Part shown: one piece after another, positions 5,736 through 6,479 of the stretch
Position numbering within the stretch: position 1 is the first letter of the stretch
Layout of the letters: each line of letters starts with the position of its first letter
Notes under the pieces: generated by a model
Database searches by the model: none
What the model saw: the letters and a program-made list of their open reading frames with translations, nothing else
What the model was told of the DNA's origin: nothing
Origin: Mesorhizobium sp.
GTDB taxonomy: Bacteria; Pseudomonadota; Alphaproteobacteria; Rhizobiales; Rhizobiaceae
Reading direction: 5' to 3'
Length of the DNA: 6,479 nucleotides
Assembly (NCBI GenBank): GCA_030698645.1
Contig: JAUYMV010000464.1
Coordinates: 1-6,479, forward strand
Made by a program: the position numbers and the translations under genes

Positions 5736-6448
5736 ACACGGCCGACGATAGCGGGAGAGAACTCGGAGGCGACGAAGCCGTCGCCGCCGAGTACGTTCTC
5801 GGTACGCTCGCGGCTGACGAGCGCGCAACTGCCGCACGCCGCATCGAATCCGACGCGGCTTTCGCGCAGTTGGTCGATCGCTGGGAAGTGACGCTGGCGC
5901 CGATGGGGGCCGGCTATGCGCCGGCCGAGCCGCCGGCGTCCGTAAAGCAGGCCGTCGACCGCCGCCTGTTCGAACGCGCCGCGGCGCCTGCCAAGCCGAG
6001 CATGTGGCAAAGCCTCGCGCTGTGGCGCGGGCTGACCGTTGCTTCATTCCTGGCGCTGGCCGCCTATGCCGCCATGCCGCTTATCGCGCCGACGCCACCC
6101 GACGAACCGCCCACTCGCCTCGTCGCATCGCTCGCTCCGCAGCAGAGCGACGTGCACTACTTCGTCGTCTACGATGCGACAACGCGCGATATCGGCCTGT
6201 CGCATGTTACCGGCGCGCGCGCCGAAGGCCACGATTTCGAGCTTTGGGTGATCGAGGACGGCCAGGCGCCGAAGTCGCTCGGCGTCATTCCGTCGGGATC
6301 CAACGTGCATCTGGCGGTGTCAGAGGACGTCCGCCGCAAGATCGCGTCGGGCGCCGTTTTTGCCATCAGCCTGGAACCTGTTGGCGGCTCGACGACGGGC
6401 GCGCCGACCGGCCCGGTCGTCGCCGCTGGCGACCTGCGCAGCATCTAG
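5720..6448 (+). CDS. Membrane-anchored anti-sigma factor, RskA family
   Basis: Predicted single-pass inner-membrane protein that holds the adjacent ECF sigma inactive. It is 242 aa. The cytoplasmic N-terminus has the RskA-type helical sigma-binding segment EYVLGTLAADERATAARRIE (24-43), followed by LVDRWEVTLAPM (51-62). One transmembrane helix lies at about 101-123 (LWRGLTVASFLALAAYAAMP region). The periplasmic part matches the RskA C-terminal domain: FELWVIEDGQAPKSLGVIPSG (173-193), then FAISLEPVGGSTTGAPTGPVV (214-234). There is no HxxxCxxC zinc motif and no cysteine at all, so this is not a redox-sensing zinc anti-sigma; release by regulated proteolysis, as known for RskA, is more likely. 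Two starts are possible: ATG at 5720, 14 nt before the sigma stop's last base and after GAGAGA, or ATG at 5732, which forms an ATGA overlap with the sigma stop. Both imply coupling. Confidence 0.92.
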   Translation: MSGTMNTADDSGRELGGDEAVAAEYVLGTLAADERATAARRIESDAAFAQLVDRWEVTLAPMGAGYAPAEPPASVKQAVDRRLFERAAAPAKPSMWQSLALWRGLTVASFLALAAYAAMPLIAPTPPDEPPTRLVASLAPQQSDVHYFVVYDATTRDIGLSHVTGARAEGHDFELWVIEDGQAPKSLGVIPSGSNVHLAVSEDVRRKIASGAVFAISLEPVGGSTTGAPTGPVVAAGDLRSI

Positions 6449-6473
6449 GCGGGGCCGGGCATGCCCGCCCGCC
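6448..6473 (+). terminator. GC-rich hairpin after the anti-sigma gene, possible terminator
   Basis: GGCGGG (6448-6453) pairs with CCCGCC (6468-6473), and the inner bases contain the perfect palindrome CGGGCATGCCCG (6456-6467). It begins at the last base of the TAG stop codon, which is where a rho-independent terminator would sit. The window ends 6 bases later with no U-run visible, so termination is not shown. Confidence 0.35.
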
Positions 6474-6479
6474 GCCGGG

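Overview
The window reads as a GC-rich alphaproteobacterial chromosome segment. I infer a Hyphomicrobiales (Rhizobiales)-like organism from the strong G/C third-position bias, the RskA-type ECF sigma/anti-sigma pair, the DUF2189 membrane protein and a FixK/FNR-type operator. Six protein genes are well supported and nearly all the DNA is used. I see no RNA gene, CRISPR array or intact mobile element.

Layout: (1) 69-764 (+), a TetR/AcrR-family repressor. (2) 765-1092, a 328-bp gap holding unassigned coding-like debris on the minus strand and, at 1001-1014, a near-perfect FNR/FixK-type box, TTGAT-TTCG-GTCAA. (3) 1093-1899 (+), a DUF2189 multi-pass inner-membrane protein. (4) 1910-3553 (-), an M20 metallopeptidase of the RocB branch. 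(5) 3550-5046 (-), an amidase-signature hydrolase. (6) 5047-5195, a divergent control region with a perfect inverted repeat next to the sigma start. (7) 5196-5735 (+), an ECF sigma factor. (8) 5720-6448 (+), its membrane-anchored RskA-like anti-sigma factor, followed by a GC-rich hairpin at the window end.

How the genes work together: the amidase and the RocB-like hydrolase are transcribed together, amidase first. Their ATGA overlap at 3550-3553 makes coupled translation and a shared catabolic route for some amide compound likely; the substrate is not visible here. The ECF sigma and RskA-like protein form a standard sigma/anti-sigma switch, also overlapping. The DUF2189 gene meets the hydrolase operon tail to tail with a 10-bp gap and has its own promoter region carrying the FNR-type box, which suggests induction at low oxygen. 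The TetR gene seems unrelated to its right-hand neighbours; its target is probably left of the window.

I find no clear new defence or mobile system. The most useful leads are the FNR-type box ahead of the DUF2189 gene, the amidase/RocB-like coupled pair, and the apparently leaderless start of the sigma gene.
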